Shown here piece by piece: positions 12,400 to 24,200 of a stretch of DNA of 64,000 nt; the stretch's first letter is position 1; the number at the start of each line of letters is the position of its first letter. A program made the translations under genes and the position numbers. Source of the stretch: Fomitopsis serialis (Eukaryota > Basidiomycota > Agaricomycetes > Polyporales > Fomitopsidaceae); contig NW_025955128.1 in NCBI RefSeq assembly GCF_022376445.1, positions 1 to 64,000 on the forward strand, written 5' to 3'. A model generated the notes under the pieces. That model did not search any database. It saw nothing but the letters and a program-made list of their open reading frames with translations, and was not told the DNA's origin.

Positions 12400-12738
12400 A
12401 TGATGAATCCTCAAGCATTGATTAGTCGCATTGCCGACTGCCCTGATCGCACTACGGCAGGCAGCCCTGGCGAGACCTTGGATGTCGCCATCGCTCCTTG
12501 CGCCACTGAAGTTGACCTGATCGCGAAGCCCGCGACCAAAGCTGCTGTTAACGACCCCGTTGACTATCGCCCCGCTGTCTATGAAGCTGGCAGCGATGTA
12601 TCTCTCCTCATCATACCGGGCCAAGGACCGAAATCACAAGCAGACATTGACGTGTTTCTGCGGCCGCTTGTGAGCCAGGTTTCCGTGGCAAGTCTTCGTT
12701 CTGTTCTCGCCGGACGAGTTGCTAATGCTCTATTTTGA
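12400..12738 (+). CDS. possible small hypothetical protein
   Basis: An uninterrupted 112-codon frame starts MMNPQALISRIADCPDR. It has even, protein-like composition for about 90 residues and then weaker composition, so the real gene may splice out near 12678 (CAG|GTTTCC). No family, signal peptide or TM segment is recognised. It could be chance. Confidence 0.25.
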   Translation: MMNPQALISRIADCPDRTTAGSPGETLDVAIAPCATEVDLIAKPATKAAVNDPVDYRPAVYEAGSDVSLLIIPGQGPKSQADIDVFLRPLVSQVSVASLRSVLAGRVANALF

Positions 12739-13179
12739 CAGCCACTGATACGCGGACCTCAAAGGGACGGGCGATGAGATGCTTTTCCGTCAGTACGACG
12801 TGCGCGAGGTCAATGAAGAAGCAGGAAGGTTCGGATGTGCCCTACGTACTGTTGATCGTTCAGAGGCTGAGTGGAGAACAAATGTATTACGATAGGAGGT
12901 CCAGGATGCGGTGATAACAAAATGAACAGTGTGTAGAAACTTCGGGGCTTGACGAACGTGAATCGAATGTCATGCAGAGGAGTACCGCTATTGGAGGTGA
13001 GTCGGTGTGGCATGGGAATCAATCCTCGCATCGACGACAATAAGACAGGTGGACCCGTGGTCAGATACAGTGCGCAAGAACCACCTGATGAGTGCCAATC
13101 TCGGATTCAGTCCGCTCGTTGCTATGTCACCACCCTACACACAAACAGAGGAGGGCTCGTCAGGTACATCTTCAGCGCG

Positions 13180-14050
13180 TCATTGACTTTCTTCTTGACG
13201 AAGAGGCGGATGGACCAATAGTCTTCCATCTACAAAGCGATTAAGAAATCTGCACAAGGGAGTCGTCTTGGCTCTTACCACATGAGGAACTCGCACAACA
13301 TAAACTTCCTTCGCCCCTTCCAACTTGCCGTGGTAGTGGTCGTACAAGTAATCTTGCGAGTAGTCAGGCCTCGTCGCAGACAGATAAAACGTAGCGCACA
13401 TACTGTAGATAACTGGGTCGAGTTCGTGGCTCAGTTCCCCGTCATTGTCGACGACACACTGAAAGTCTACGAAGAGCGAACTGCCTTCGTCCGTCTTCCC
13501 GTCGTCATGTGCGCCATTCCCTCCCACGGGAGTCCCCACATTTGTACCTTGTTCAACGGTACCAACCTGCTGGTCATATTGGGTATCCGACTCGTCCTCA
13601 CCTTGCAATCGCGCATCGCCATTCAAGTCATTCTCCGATAGTTGGTCATTGAGCGACAACGTTGACATGTTGAGCGTACCGGGTACGTCAAGGGCCTGCG
13701 GAGCTCCGTCATGGCGGGCCCGGGACTGACTATCCGCATCACCATATGCATCCGATGGAAGATTTTCGCCGTCGTCCGATTCACAGACATCGAAGGACAG
13801 CCTGCTGAAGTCGCCTGACGAGCTTGTCCATTCGATGATGAACGCTGGCTCCCCGTCTAGCTCAAAGTGGCGCTACGAACAATCATTTCACTATATGTAG
13901 TAGGTTCACGTCATGGTGAACACCACTCACGATACGAGCACGGACCTCGAGGTGGAGTGCATCCCCCGGCAAGGCGGAGTGGTCCAACACCGCATACGTG
14001 AGGATGACCTTCTCGTCGGTCACGTCTATGTCATCGAATACTGCGGGCAT
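13180..14050 (-). CDS. hypothetical protein, 270 aa
   Basis: Two exons, 14050-13931 and 13872-13180, join in phase 0 across a 58-nt GT-AG intron (GTGAGT...GTAG). The N-terminus starts MPAVFDDIDVTDEKVIL and, with the start of exon 2 (ELDGEPAFIIEWTSSSGDFS), could be a beta-rich domain. The middle (about residues 75-165) is acidic and low-complexity. The C-terminal 90 residues look globular again (RPDYSQDYLYDHYHGKLEGA). There is no recognised domain or catalytic motif. An upstream exon cannot be excluded. Confidence 0.5.
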
Positions 14051-16324
14051 GGTGTACGTGTGGCAGCGAGATCTTGAGACAAATGGACTTATGCAGATGT
14101 TGAGGTCACGGTGTGCAGACGTGGACATTTGCAGATCAGTGGACGTATGCAGATGTGCGCCTACCTACGCGGCCTTGTGACAGTTCGAAATCTTGCATTG
14201 TGCCTTATCTAGTGGCTCCCCAGTCAGAAGAGCTGCAGCTGCCTTGTCTTCTAGATCTGCAGCGATTTGGGTCTATGTTAAGCGCTTGCGCGCCTTCGGT
14301 CCGCTAGTGGCGCTGAAAACGCAATGACGTTACTCCTACGCCGCTACTTACTTGAAGTATACAAGGGCGGCCTGCAAGTTGCTGCACACTCGTCCACACA
14401 GCCGTGTCTCGGGTCGTTCCTGATTGTCACGTTCCCCTCTGTCTGTGTTCGCCTGCCGCTCGCTCCCCGTGTCGACATGCCGCTGCGCAGGCGCTGCAAG
14501 ATAGCACTTCCTCCGCCCTCTTGCAACCGGAAATCGAGCCTGACGGTCATAGGTGAGCACTTAGTGCAGACGGTAGAGGAGCTGATCAGGTTTCTTCCGG
14601 GGAGACACGTTGCTCAGCTACATCGAGTCACCCGGGAGTCACCGACGTGAGCACCAGACGCAGACCACGAACGAGTAGCGCGTAGTACGTACCAGCATCA
14701 AAGTGGAGCCGAGTCCATGTCGTCAATGCGTGCAACACGGACCAGTTGATAACGCGGTAGATGAGTAACGGTCAGCTCCCGTGGACACCCAGGACAGACA
14801 GACGGGCCCGTTCGCAGGAGACGGGGGCGCGCACATCGGCCCGCTGTACACTTCAAGACCACGCCGTACACGGCTGCAACGAGCTCCAGCGACGGCGTGC
14901 CAAGGGCATTGCTGGAGGCTCGCAAAGAATGCTCGTGCAGGGAGGAAGAGAGGTATCAGCGAATGGGGCCAGCAAACCAGGTGAGTGTGCAGCTTGTAAC
15001 CTTCGACCTTGTAGCTGACCCCGACAAGCGAATGCTCATCAAGGACGACTGGATGGAGACAAACGCGACGGACACGGCCCCGGTGCTTGCGCGCGCAAGC
15101 GACACAAGCCAAGCAGTAACCGGACGAACCAACGCGCCGGCGGGCGGGCGAATAAATAGGTGGATGAGTGAGCAGATGGACGGACGCGGATCCTGAGGAT
15201 GTACCTCGGGAAGCTCGCGCAGCAAGAGGAGGAAAGGAGGAAAGTTACGGCGCGTTGCCAGACCTGATGCATATCGCACATGGCGCGAGGACCGACGGCA
15301 GACACGACACGACGCAGAAACAGGTCGAGAGTGCAATGTGGCAGAAGGCGGGGCCCGTCATGCGTGCCCTCGCTGTTCTGGTAGGCGCTTGGGAACATCT
15401 CGGAAAGTGAGTGCGTTCGCTTCTTCTTTTGGCATCCCTCAACGTACGTTGCTAGTGTCCTACCCCGTACTGCGCCGTCCTCGCACACGCTCCGCCTACG
15501 GTTCATGGTGCTGGTAGTATCGGTCATGGTAGCGACCACAGCCATTCCGGCAGCTCTGTTCGTCAGGGCTTATATGACGCGCGTACAAGTCTACAGTTGA
15601 AGGAGACGACCACGAGCCGCCAGGAATACGGAGCGGTCGCCTGTGCCCGTGCCCACGCCAACAGGCAATCCATGAACAAGACGCCCGTCGTGTGCCCTGC
15701 TGACCACGAAGATGGCTTGTCCATCGCTCGGGACGACATACGTCGTACCCGCTGCTACACGTCGGATGCGCGTCGCTGTACGTCTGACGTGGTCCGTCCA
15801 TCTACGACCGATAATAGCGTAGTACTTACGTCCATGTCAAGGTTTTCACTCGATGTACATGTTGCCAAGATAGCGACGTGTCCTGCGCACGCACGCGCCG
15901 TTGGCACACTTTCGGGCCCCTGATCCCGCATGGCGGCCGACGTGTCGGGCCCGCACTGCATCATTCCAATCAACGTTACACTATTACGGCTGAATGGAAC
16001 GGTTCAAGCAAGTATGACGGCCCACTCAGGGCGGACGAACTACTTACAGCAATTGAAAGCGACGACTGGCACAAGTTAAGTTCTACTGTAAGTAACAGCG
16101 TATCATCAGGTCGATCGCGAAGCTTCGAAGTCTAATGCGAGCGCTAAGACTTAATCAGAGCGAAGCGATCTTCATCTTGCATTGTGCCGTCGACGCAAGC
16201 ATGATTGCTTTATGATGCAAACACGATAGGGATGATTCGAAGCAGCTTGTCGAGCCTTTCCCATCCTCCTGTGATCGACCTGCTCTACCACTCCCTCCAC
16301 TAGCGACAACACCGGTACTACACG
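14051..16324. other. no supported gene; fragments of repeats
   Basis: Many short frames exist but none could be built into a convincing gene. A block near 15120-15190 (GGCGGGCGGGCGAATAAATA and following GGATGAGTGAGC) resembles the block near 28703 and 39644 in the duplicated segment, so some of this stretch is repeat debris. Confidence 0.4.
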
Positions 16325-17652
16325 ATGTCTGCCACCTCCGACGCGGCACCGACTGTAGATGTCTGGAGTCGCGAGGCTCTCAGTATTTTAGAGGCGAATA
16401 TCACAGATGCAGCGAGCGCTATTGATTCTGCGCTGCTACAGTGAGTATGCGGACGACTACTACGGATAGATTTTGACGCAACAGCCATTCTTTCTCAAGG
16501 ACTTTCCGCGACCTTCATTTCGACGATCTTGAGATGCTTGAGCCCCGCTCCTTGCCTACGAAATACCTCAAAAAAAGGAACGCACATCACCGAAGACACC
16601 TCATCTCCAAGTTTGAAAGAATACTCGACGAATTTCATGAGAATTACTCCGGAGAAGACATGCAGAATCTTTTCCTCGGCCTGTCTGAACGCTCCTTGAA
16701 CCTATCTGCACTGCAGACGCAGGCGAGTGGGCAGCCATGCCGAATAATGTATTGACCAAGCCACTCATGCCACTCCTAGCTCCAGGACAGACTGCTGGCT
16801 TCTCTAGGCGACGAACGCGATGTACGCGTGCCTCATAGGCTCCAGAGGCACACAGAGCGCCTCATCTCCCTTGAATCTGAGTCTGATTATCTGCGGCTAC
16901 AAATTGAGCACTGCTCTGCATCGTTTTCTATGTTATTCATGCCTCAGGTACGTCATCTATTCTTAAGGCTTGTATTTCATGGCCGTGAACACCTGTGAAC
17001 TAGGATGTGGCCCGACAACTGTTTATCAGGCCACTGATCAATCTTCCTGAAGACTTCACGCAAGGCCTAGTTGAAGCCAGAACTATACTGTCCGATATCA
17101 ACGGGCTGACCGTGGAACGTCGGCGGCTCCGCAATGAGACAGTAAAACTCTTCAGTCGGACGTTTGCAGAACTAACTGCAGCGAACGACAGACCGCCGCA
17201 ACCTGCGAGGAACGGAATCATCCAACAACACTTTGCTCGGCTGTGGGACATCAGACAGGTCCTGACAACTCAGCACGAACAGATGGAGCATTTGAGAAAG
17301 AAGCTTGTGGTGAGCCATTCATTGCGTTGTCCAAGCAGCAGTGGAAGAAACATATCATTGGCCACACAGGTTCAAATCGGTTCCTTGATCGCTGCCCCAG
17401 AATTCCTCCCGGATCAGGCTGGCTCGCCGATCAACGTAGTTGATCTCAGAACTGCCCTTCAGGCATTCATCGACCTCTGCCGGGGTGCTCGAGCACACAG
17501 CAGGGTATGTAACACCATTCCTTTAGACGCGCAGACGCATTAAGTTCAAGCTATGCCTCCGGGCAAACCTTACAGGGCTGCGATCGCGCAATCAGCTGCA
17601 GCGAAGAGCTGCTAAATCTCTTGAACAGAGATATGCATGCAAATTGATTTGA
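16325..17652 (+). CDS. hypothetical helix-rich protein, 356 aa
   Basis: Six exons join in phase: 16325-16440, 16485-16722, 16780-16947, 17004-17309, 17370-17504, 17545-17652. Intron 2 appears to use a GC donor (CAG|GCGAGT), because only that junction keeps the frame open. Intron 4 is 60 nt and in frame, so it could be retained. The product starts MSATSDAAPTVDVWSREAL and is rich in Leu, Glu, Arg and Gln with long predicted helices (LRLQIEHCSASF, TVERRRLRNETVKLF, EQMEHLRKKLV), suggesting coiled coil. No TM or signal segment is seen. The family is unrecognised. Its 3' flank shares about 120 bp with that of the gene at 10086. Confidence 0.6.
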
Positions 17653-17978
17653 CATCCCTCACCTCCACCTACACATTGTGTTGCCCGTCGTCTCTTTGTT
17701 CTACTGCCTCCACCGTTGTAAAACTAAAGTGTCCTGATTTCTGATACTACTCATATACCGGCACCATTAGTTTCTCAGAGTCGCGTCCGTGCGCGACTCA
17801 GGACTAGCACTAAGCAACGAAACAAAGTGAGTGGCGTGCCACTTTGAGGTAACAAAAGCGGGTTTTAGTTACCACTGGCGGCTTCGAAGCACGGTTCGAG
17901 CGAAGCCACACATGGACAGCAGGACGATGTAATGCGATTGATTTGAGCAACTAGACAGCGGGGATAATAGATTGTATA

Positions 17979-20168
17979 CTACGGGAGATAAACTAGTCGC
18001 ACGGGAGGACACGGCAGACGGTGGAACTTAGACGTGAAGGTTTTGACATAAAATTTGAGTGCAGTGGCCTCGACGGCGTCGAAGTGCCCCACATCATCGC
18101 ATTCCCCGATGGTGACTGCATTGGCTCGTAATACCTCGGGGACCTGTGGCCACGCGCTCATGACCAATAACAAAGCCTGAAGGTTGCCCCGGCGACTCTG
18201 CCACCCTTCTTCGCACGTCGGTGTCCAACAGAAGGCGGGGGAGGACACGTCAATGACCGAGAACGCGGTTTGATGAACCGACGACTGCCACACTCGAGCA
18301 ACGCGCTGTTCACGCTCCCACTTGCGAAACACGTCGTCCGAATAGTCGACTAGAATATTGTCGAGGGCGCGCAACTCGCAACGCCAGTTTGTCTCGTAAA
18401 GCTCCCAAACCACCATAGCCAAGAACGATTTGTTGGTTCTTGCGGCATCGAGATTGACTTTCATCCCACGAAACCACGACACGTCGGCTTCGTTGTACGA
18501 CAGCAGAGATCCGCCTTTGGCGAACAGCCGACGTACGCACTGCAGTCGCTCGTAGAGGTAGTCACGCTTTGGCACCTCCGAAGTTGTCTCATGGCCCGGT
18601 AATCCATCCTCGCTCCTAGTCTTGTCCGTCGCGTCCGGCTCGTCGAGACGATAATCGCCGTAAAGGGCATGACGCCAATCGGCGATGCGCAGGGGTGTGC
18701 CACTGATGGCGGAGTCGACGAGGCGGTGCCTGCAGTACTCACGAATGCGCGTGAAGTTGTGCAGATAACGCGTCTTCTGACTGCTAGCCTGGAAGATGAC
18801 GAAGGGCGGTGGGAAGTAGTATTCGGCCGCCACACGCGGCGGGAACGGCAATGGAGGAAGCTCGGACAGAGCAGCCGTCCAGTTGGGACTGAGGGTGACG
18901 AGCTCGGCAGGAGGAGCCTTGAACGTAGTCGCGGGGTGTGGATCCGGCGACTTCTCCGTCACTCGGCCTCTGCGCGAGCGTTTACCCCTCTTCTTGGCGT
19001 TGCGTGTCTGTGGCGGCGCCTTGGAACCAGACAGCATTGCCGGGGTCGAGTCATCGCCCTTGAACCGTTTCGCTTCCCTCTCCGTGCCGTCGGGCCGAGC
19101 GACGACCTGGAGCCGAGGCAACGCCGACGAGCACAGTAGGTTGCTCACAAAGAGCACCGAGGGCTGCGTCCAGCGAGCCGGGTCTTGATGCGTCCCGTCG
19201 GGGTCATACCATGACTTTGGAATGCGGGGCCAGGCGGGTTCATCCTTCAGCTCAGTATTCCACGCACGAGGTTTCACCACCTTGCGGATATAGAGATTGG
19301 CAGTCCATGGCCGGATGTACCAGAACGGCAACCCTATGCGATAGAGGAGTTGGGCGGCGGCGTCATTGCGGACGAAAGCGCCGAGGACCTTCAAGACAGG
19401 GTGAACACGGTTGTGTGTGTTGGCGATGCGACTGACTAGGACAGTGAAGTAGACCGTCAGACCAGAAAGCTCGAGAATGAGACGGTGAGCCATTCTCGCC
19501 GTCACCAGGGCGTGCTGCTCGGTGCAGGGGAGCGCTCTGAGACGGTCGACAGCATTCCTCAGCAGGAGGCATAGCATCGCACCCAGCCTCCTATCAACAC
19601 CCGATGAGGCATTGAAAGTCGCTGGGTCGCGACGCCGAGCGGCGGTTTCGGCCTGCTCGTAACGCGAAATGACCGCGACTGCGATTGAATATAACTCGTT
19701 CAGGACCTCCCCCTTCAGATATCCAAACCCCAGAACCCCGCATGTCTTCGATTCCTCCCACGGATCGTACCCAAGACCATCGTACACTTGCGACCCCGGA
19801 GCATACTCTGAGTTGCTAGTGGGAATACATGCGTGGTGAACGCAATGTTCGTTGTATAGCTGAGGCCAGCGTGTGTACTCCTGGGGTCCCCAGAGGCCGT
19901 CGCTGAACGTCACGATCTCGCGCCCAGAGATACGCGGAAATTCGGGAATCCAGGTCATACAAGGGGTGGTGATGATGTTGCAGTCGTCGTCTGCGTCTGC
20001 TGCACACTCGGCGTCGAATGGACCCAGGTGCGAGCGCCGTTCTATATCACAACACGCTCATTAACGAACCATAGAGATCAGAGCTTGTGTAGCCATACCT
20101 GACGCAGGCGAGGGGGTCAGCCCGAAGTTGAAGATTTGTATGGGTCGGTGAAGATTGGCATCCGCCAT
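17979..20168 (-). CDS. hypothetical protein, 710 aa, basidiomycete-specific type
   Basis: The first exon, 20168-20099, encodes MADANLHRPIQIFNFG. It joins in phase 1 across a 57-nt intron (GTATGG...GATATAG, branch-like TTAATGA) to one long exon, 20041-17979. The product is 710 aa. An acidic N-terminal stretch (about residues 36-45) is followed by a helical domain containing GLPFWYIRPWTANLYIRK, a Lys/Arg-rich patch (KKRGKRSRRGR, about residue 380) typical of a nuclear signal or nucleic-acid-binding linker, then a Trp/Tyr-rich C-terminal domain. I recall large families of similar uncharacterised proteins in polypores but cannot name a domain. A fragment resembling its C-terminus (EAxAxxFYVKxF) appears near 29110, suggesting decayed relatives nearby. 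Confidence 0.8.
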
Positions 20169-20712
20169 AGTGGAGACAACTACGGCACGATATATTACTC
20201 GATTCAACGATTTGGAGGAAGCACATAAGCCTCATACCAGTATACTATGTCCGCAAGCCGGTTCAGATTCATAGAGAACATATGAGGAGGCATCCGCACC
20301 TTTTTTACGCGTTATATCAACTCTAAAGGGCGTCGTCTTGCAGAGGGACGACGCGTTCTCGAATTTGTCAGGTCTGGGCAATGCTGACCGCAGTCGCGCA
20401 GACGTCAGCAGCTTTCGGTGGTGAGACACATGACGAATAGTCACCAATTGGAGGTTCGCGACACGTCTTGACGCGAGGCAGTGGTCTTGCGGCTTTGGGT
20501 CGAAGTGTCCAACGAGAAGCCCCGGCAGCAGATACACTGCGCCAGAGCCACGTTCGCGCAGGAAGATCGGAATCTAACCTGGCCGCAGAACGATGTCTCG
20601 AAAGGGTGCGAGAGCGAGAGAGGAAGCACGGAAATGAGATGCAGTCAGAGGAAGCTTCAGCGCGGCGAAGTCGGAATCGGAGTCGACGTCGAGGTGGGAA
20701 GTTGGGATCAGT
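20169..20712. other. no supported gene
   Basis: Upstream of the 710-aa gene; probable promoter plus unassigned sequence. Overlapping frames at 20468-21053 run into the duplicated segment and the LTR and are not gene-like. Confidence 0.4.
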
Positions 20713-20962
20713 GCAAGCGCTTGTTCAAGTTGTTGGCGTCTACCCGGCCACCCGAAGTCGCCTTGAGCGCTTGTGCCCCCACCACGCTCCTACCGTCTAC
20801 GTATACGCCGACCTCCCTTCCTATGCCGACCTCTGAGTCTGGCCTCTCTCGAAAGCGTTCGTGCCTTGCTATGTCTACCTCAGCCTCTCTCTCTATGCGT
20901 CAGTTCTGGTATCACAGATGTCCGCTTTGGTTTCGACCATGCGTTGATATCTGGGCCGGGGA
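20713..20962 (+). repeat. left arm of the duplicated segment, interrupted by the LTR element
   Basis: Matches 39053-39273 with substitutions and small indels (shared AAGCGCTTGTT, GAGTCGCCTTGAGCGCTTGTG-like blocks and GTTTCGACCATGCGTTG). The match stops exactly at the 5' LTR and resumes after the 3' LTR at 28269, so the element was inserted into this segment. Confidence 0.85.
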
Positions 20963-21165
20963 TGTAACGGATATTCCCGTTACGGTATATCTTATCTCGT
21001 ATGATTGTTCTTGTTTGTTCGAGGGCTCGTATGGCACGCCAGCGCACCTATGAGACCTCAGTCCTTTACCATCCTCATCGCCCCATGTATGCTACGTGTA
21101 GACAGTCCCTCTGAATAGAGACTGGGTACAGCGCATACCGGGCCCGAGGATTAAGGGACGCTACA
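20963..21165 (+). repeat. 5' LTR, 203 bp
   Basis: Starts TGTAACGGATATTCCCGTTA (itself a short inverted repeat, TAACGG/CCGTTA) and ends GGGACGCTACA. I found no difference from the 3' LTR when reading the two side by side. Confidence 0.95.
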
Positions 21166-21177
21166 CTTTTTTGCGCT

Positions 21178-21198
21178 CCAGAACAGCTTCTGTTCTGG
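21178..21198 (+). other. perfect hairpin in the element leader
   Basis: CCAGAACAG, loop CTT, CTGTTCTGG: a perfect 9-bp stem with a 3-nt loop, 12 nt after the 5' LTR, where a primer binding site would normally start. No TGG-initiated tRNA complement lies directly next to the LTR. The hairpin could act in priming, dimerisation or packaging; this is inference. Confidence 0.75.
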
Positions 21199-21286
21199 GG
21201 ACTATCTACTCTAGGCAACAACCTGGAAACTTCGAATTTCTATGCTTTACATCAAAACCTAGTCGACTTCGCAACCACTCAAGAAG

Positions 21287-24200
21287 ATGGCTGGATCGAC
21301 AACCCACTCTCCCAAGCACTCACGTAGTACTCGGGAGGCCCACCGCGCGAAGGTCGATGCGAAGGTCGATGGAATTCTTGACAGTTTTGCGAAGTTCTTG
21401 AAGAGTATTCCGGTCGAGACACGAGCTACCCCCGATAGGCGGTTCCGGACACTCGATGACTCGATGAAGCATCTAGATGATGCTATCACATCGTTCAGAC
21501 GCTCCGTGGAGCAGGACAACGAGTCCAGACGTCACCGTCGCACGACCTGCCGGACTGAGCTCTCCGACCCCGAGAACTCGTCCGGAGCACTCGCGGAGCA
21601 GGCACCGTCCGACCGCGAGGTCGAACGCACAGCACACGCAGAACTGTTCGAGCCCAAGGTCGAGCCCATTCAGAGCTGCCAGGAGAACCCGACTCCGCCT
21701 GTTCTAACCGAGCCACAGGAGCTGGAAAGCTCTCCGACGAGTGGTGCGCGCACCGAGATCGACAGCGCTGCCGCTGTTGAGCCCGTGTCTGAGCCCAAGG
21801 GGCCGCGTCCTGAGCAGATCGAGCCCGACATCGAGACTGCTCAGAGATGTCCGGAGACTCCGTCTCCGATTGCTCCCAGTGAGCTGACCAAACTCGGTAC
21901 CACACTCAAGAGTGGTGCACGCGCCCGGTTCGACGACGCCGCCGTCGCCGAGACCGAGCCCAAGCCCCAGTTGTCCGACAAGGCGACTCGGCCCTACGCC
22001 CGGGAAGGCATAGGGACGCGACCTTACGTCGCATCCCCGGATGTAGGCGAGCTTTTGCTCGTAGATCCACATGTCGCGTGCTCAGAAATGAGCCGCGACT
22101 CAAAATATATGATCGCGCCGGACGACGTGCCCGACGCGGCCAGCATCGAGCTCGACACTCAACGCGTCGAGCGTCACGCGCCCGCGCCGAGAGCGAGCAC
22201 TCCCAGAGTTAGCGCTGGAAGTGCTCCTCACAATGCTAACCGCCACTTCGACCTTCACTCTGGCAGCCACCGCCCGCGGGCAACCGCATTCCAACCCGGG
22301 TTGCACTTCCCAACGGAAGTGCGAGCCGCGGACTGTCCTTGGACAGTTGTACCCTTTGCGGTTCAGCTAAAGGACCGACCGGTCAGTATCGACTGCCATC
22401 TCGCGGTCGACACCCCCTTTGGTGACGACTACTCGCGCGCGGCCGCTACCCAGGAAGACTTGCACTTCCTACCGGAAGTGCAAGACTTCGGACTCTCCAA
22501 GACGGTTGAACCGCACTCGGTATCGTTGGCACGCCTCGACCGGTCCCCAGAACAGGTCGACTGCGCTCAACCTCAGGATAGGCACGAGCGTCCGTCTGGC
22601 GGGCCAGACGCACACGCTGTTCCAATGGACGTGCAAACTTGCGTTCGCGGATCCGGATGGCCAGCTGAACTACTGACAGTTCAACTGGCGGCGCCCAATG
22701 ATCTGGCACCTCACGGTGCCAGACCGCGATCTACTTCCTATATGACCACGATCCTCGACTCTCGGAACCTCGCTTCGGACTCGAGAAGCTCTGTCCTCGA
22801 CCCCGGCACCATCTGTTCGACCCTCGAAGGTTCTGGCGACACGCAACAGAGCCGCGCGGCCCAGGACTCGTACGACGCGCGTGCAAGTCCAGCGCCGAGC
22901 AACAAGGTCGAGAAGAACGTGCAGAACGGGGAGCGAACAGGAACCAGGGAGATGAGGAAGAGAGAGGAGGGGGAAGGGTGTGGGGCGAGCAAGAAGAACG
23001 AGCACAGAGGCTCAATGGACGCAGGTACGCCCGTGTTGAGCGTATCCCACTCGCCACCGCCTCCTTCTCCAATGCCCACACCGGCACACGTATCGACGAC
23101 CACAGAGGTCGTCGTGCGTGTCGCAGGCCATGGAGACGGCATGTACGCGTTGCGGGACGACCTAATGGTCGTGCCCATCGCCCCGGTTGTGCTACGGGAC
23201 GACCTTATGGTCGTACCACCACCGTCGCAAAGCGACACAGTGGACGTTCAGTCCCGCATATCGGACACGTCCCGACCTTTGCTGACCGACCAGCACACTG
23301 TACCGACCAGTGAAGGTACGTCCTCGATGGACGTACCTGTCTCGATACCTCCATCCCCAATGCCCGCGCCAGCAGGCGTATCGACGAACGAGAAGTCCGT
23401 CGTACGCACTGCTGGCCACGAAGATGGCATGTATGTGTTGCGGGACGACCTAAGGGTCGTACCCCCCGCCCCTCGAGGCGGTATGCCTGTAACACGGGAC
23501 GACCTCGCGGTCGTACCGTCTATTCCGCTAGGCGGCACGGCGGACGCGCAGCATTGCACGTCCGAAGTGCCCCATCGAGCATTCACCAGCCGTCGCGTAG
23601 CGAACTCGAAGCTCGATGGTATGTCCATACTGGACGTACCCAGTCCTTCCCCGGTTCTCTCGCTAGTACCCGAGCCAGTGTGCATGTCGACGAACGAGAA
23701 GGCTGTCGTGCGCACTACTGGTCACGGAAACGGCAGGTACACGTTGCGGGACAACCTCGCGGTCGTTCCGTCCACTTCGCAAGACGACACGGCGGATGCA
23801 CGGTGCTGCGTGCCCGCCTTGTCCCGACCTGTCATGACCGACCCACACGAAGGATCGATCAGTGAAGAGGTCGTTGTGCGTGCCGCAGGCCATGAAGACG
23901 GCACTTTCGTGTTGCGGGACGACCTGATGGTCATACCCGCCACTTCTCGAGGCAGTACACTTGCGATACGGGACGACCTCGCGGTCGTACCATCCAATCT
24001 GCAAGGCGACACGGCGGACGCGCAGCGCTGCACGTCCGACGTTTCCCAGACAGCTTTCATTAGCTGTCGAGTAGCGGGTTCGAAACTTGAAGCGTGCGTA
24101 TCGACGAACACGGAGATTGTCGTGCGCACCGCTGGCCACGAACACAATACAATCATGCCCCAGAACGACCTTGAGGTCGTACCCGAGCGTTCGAGTTCCT

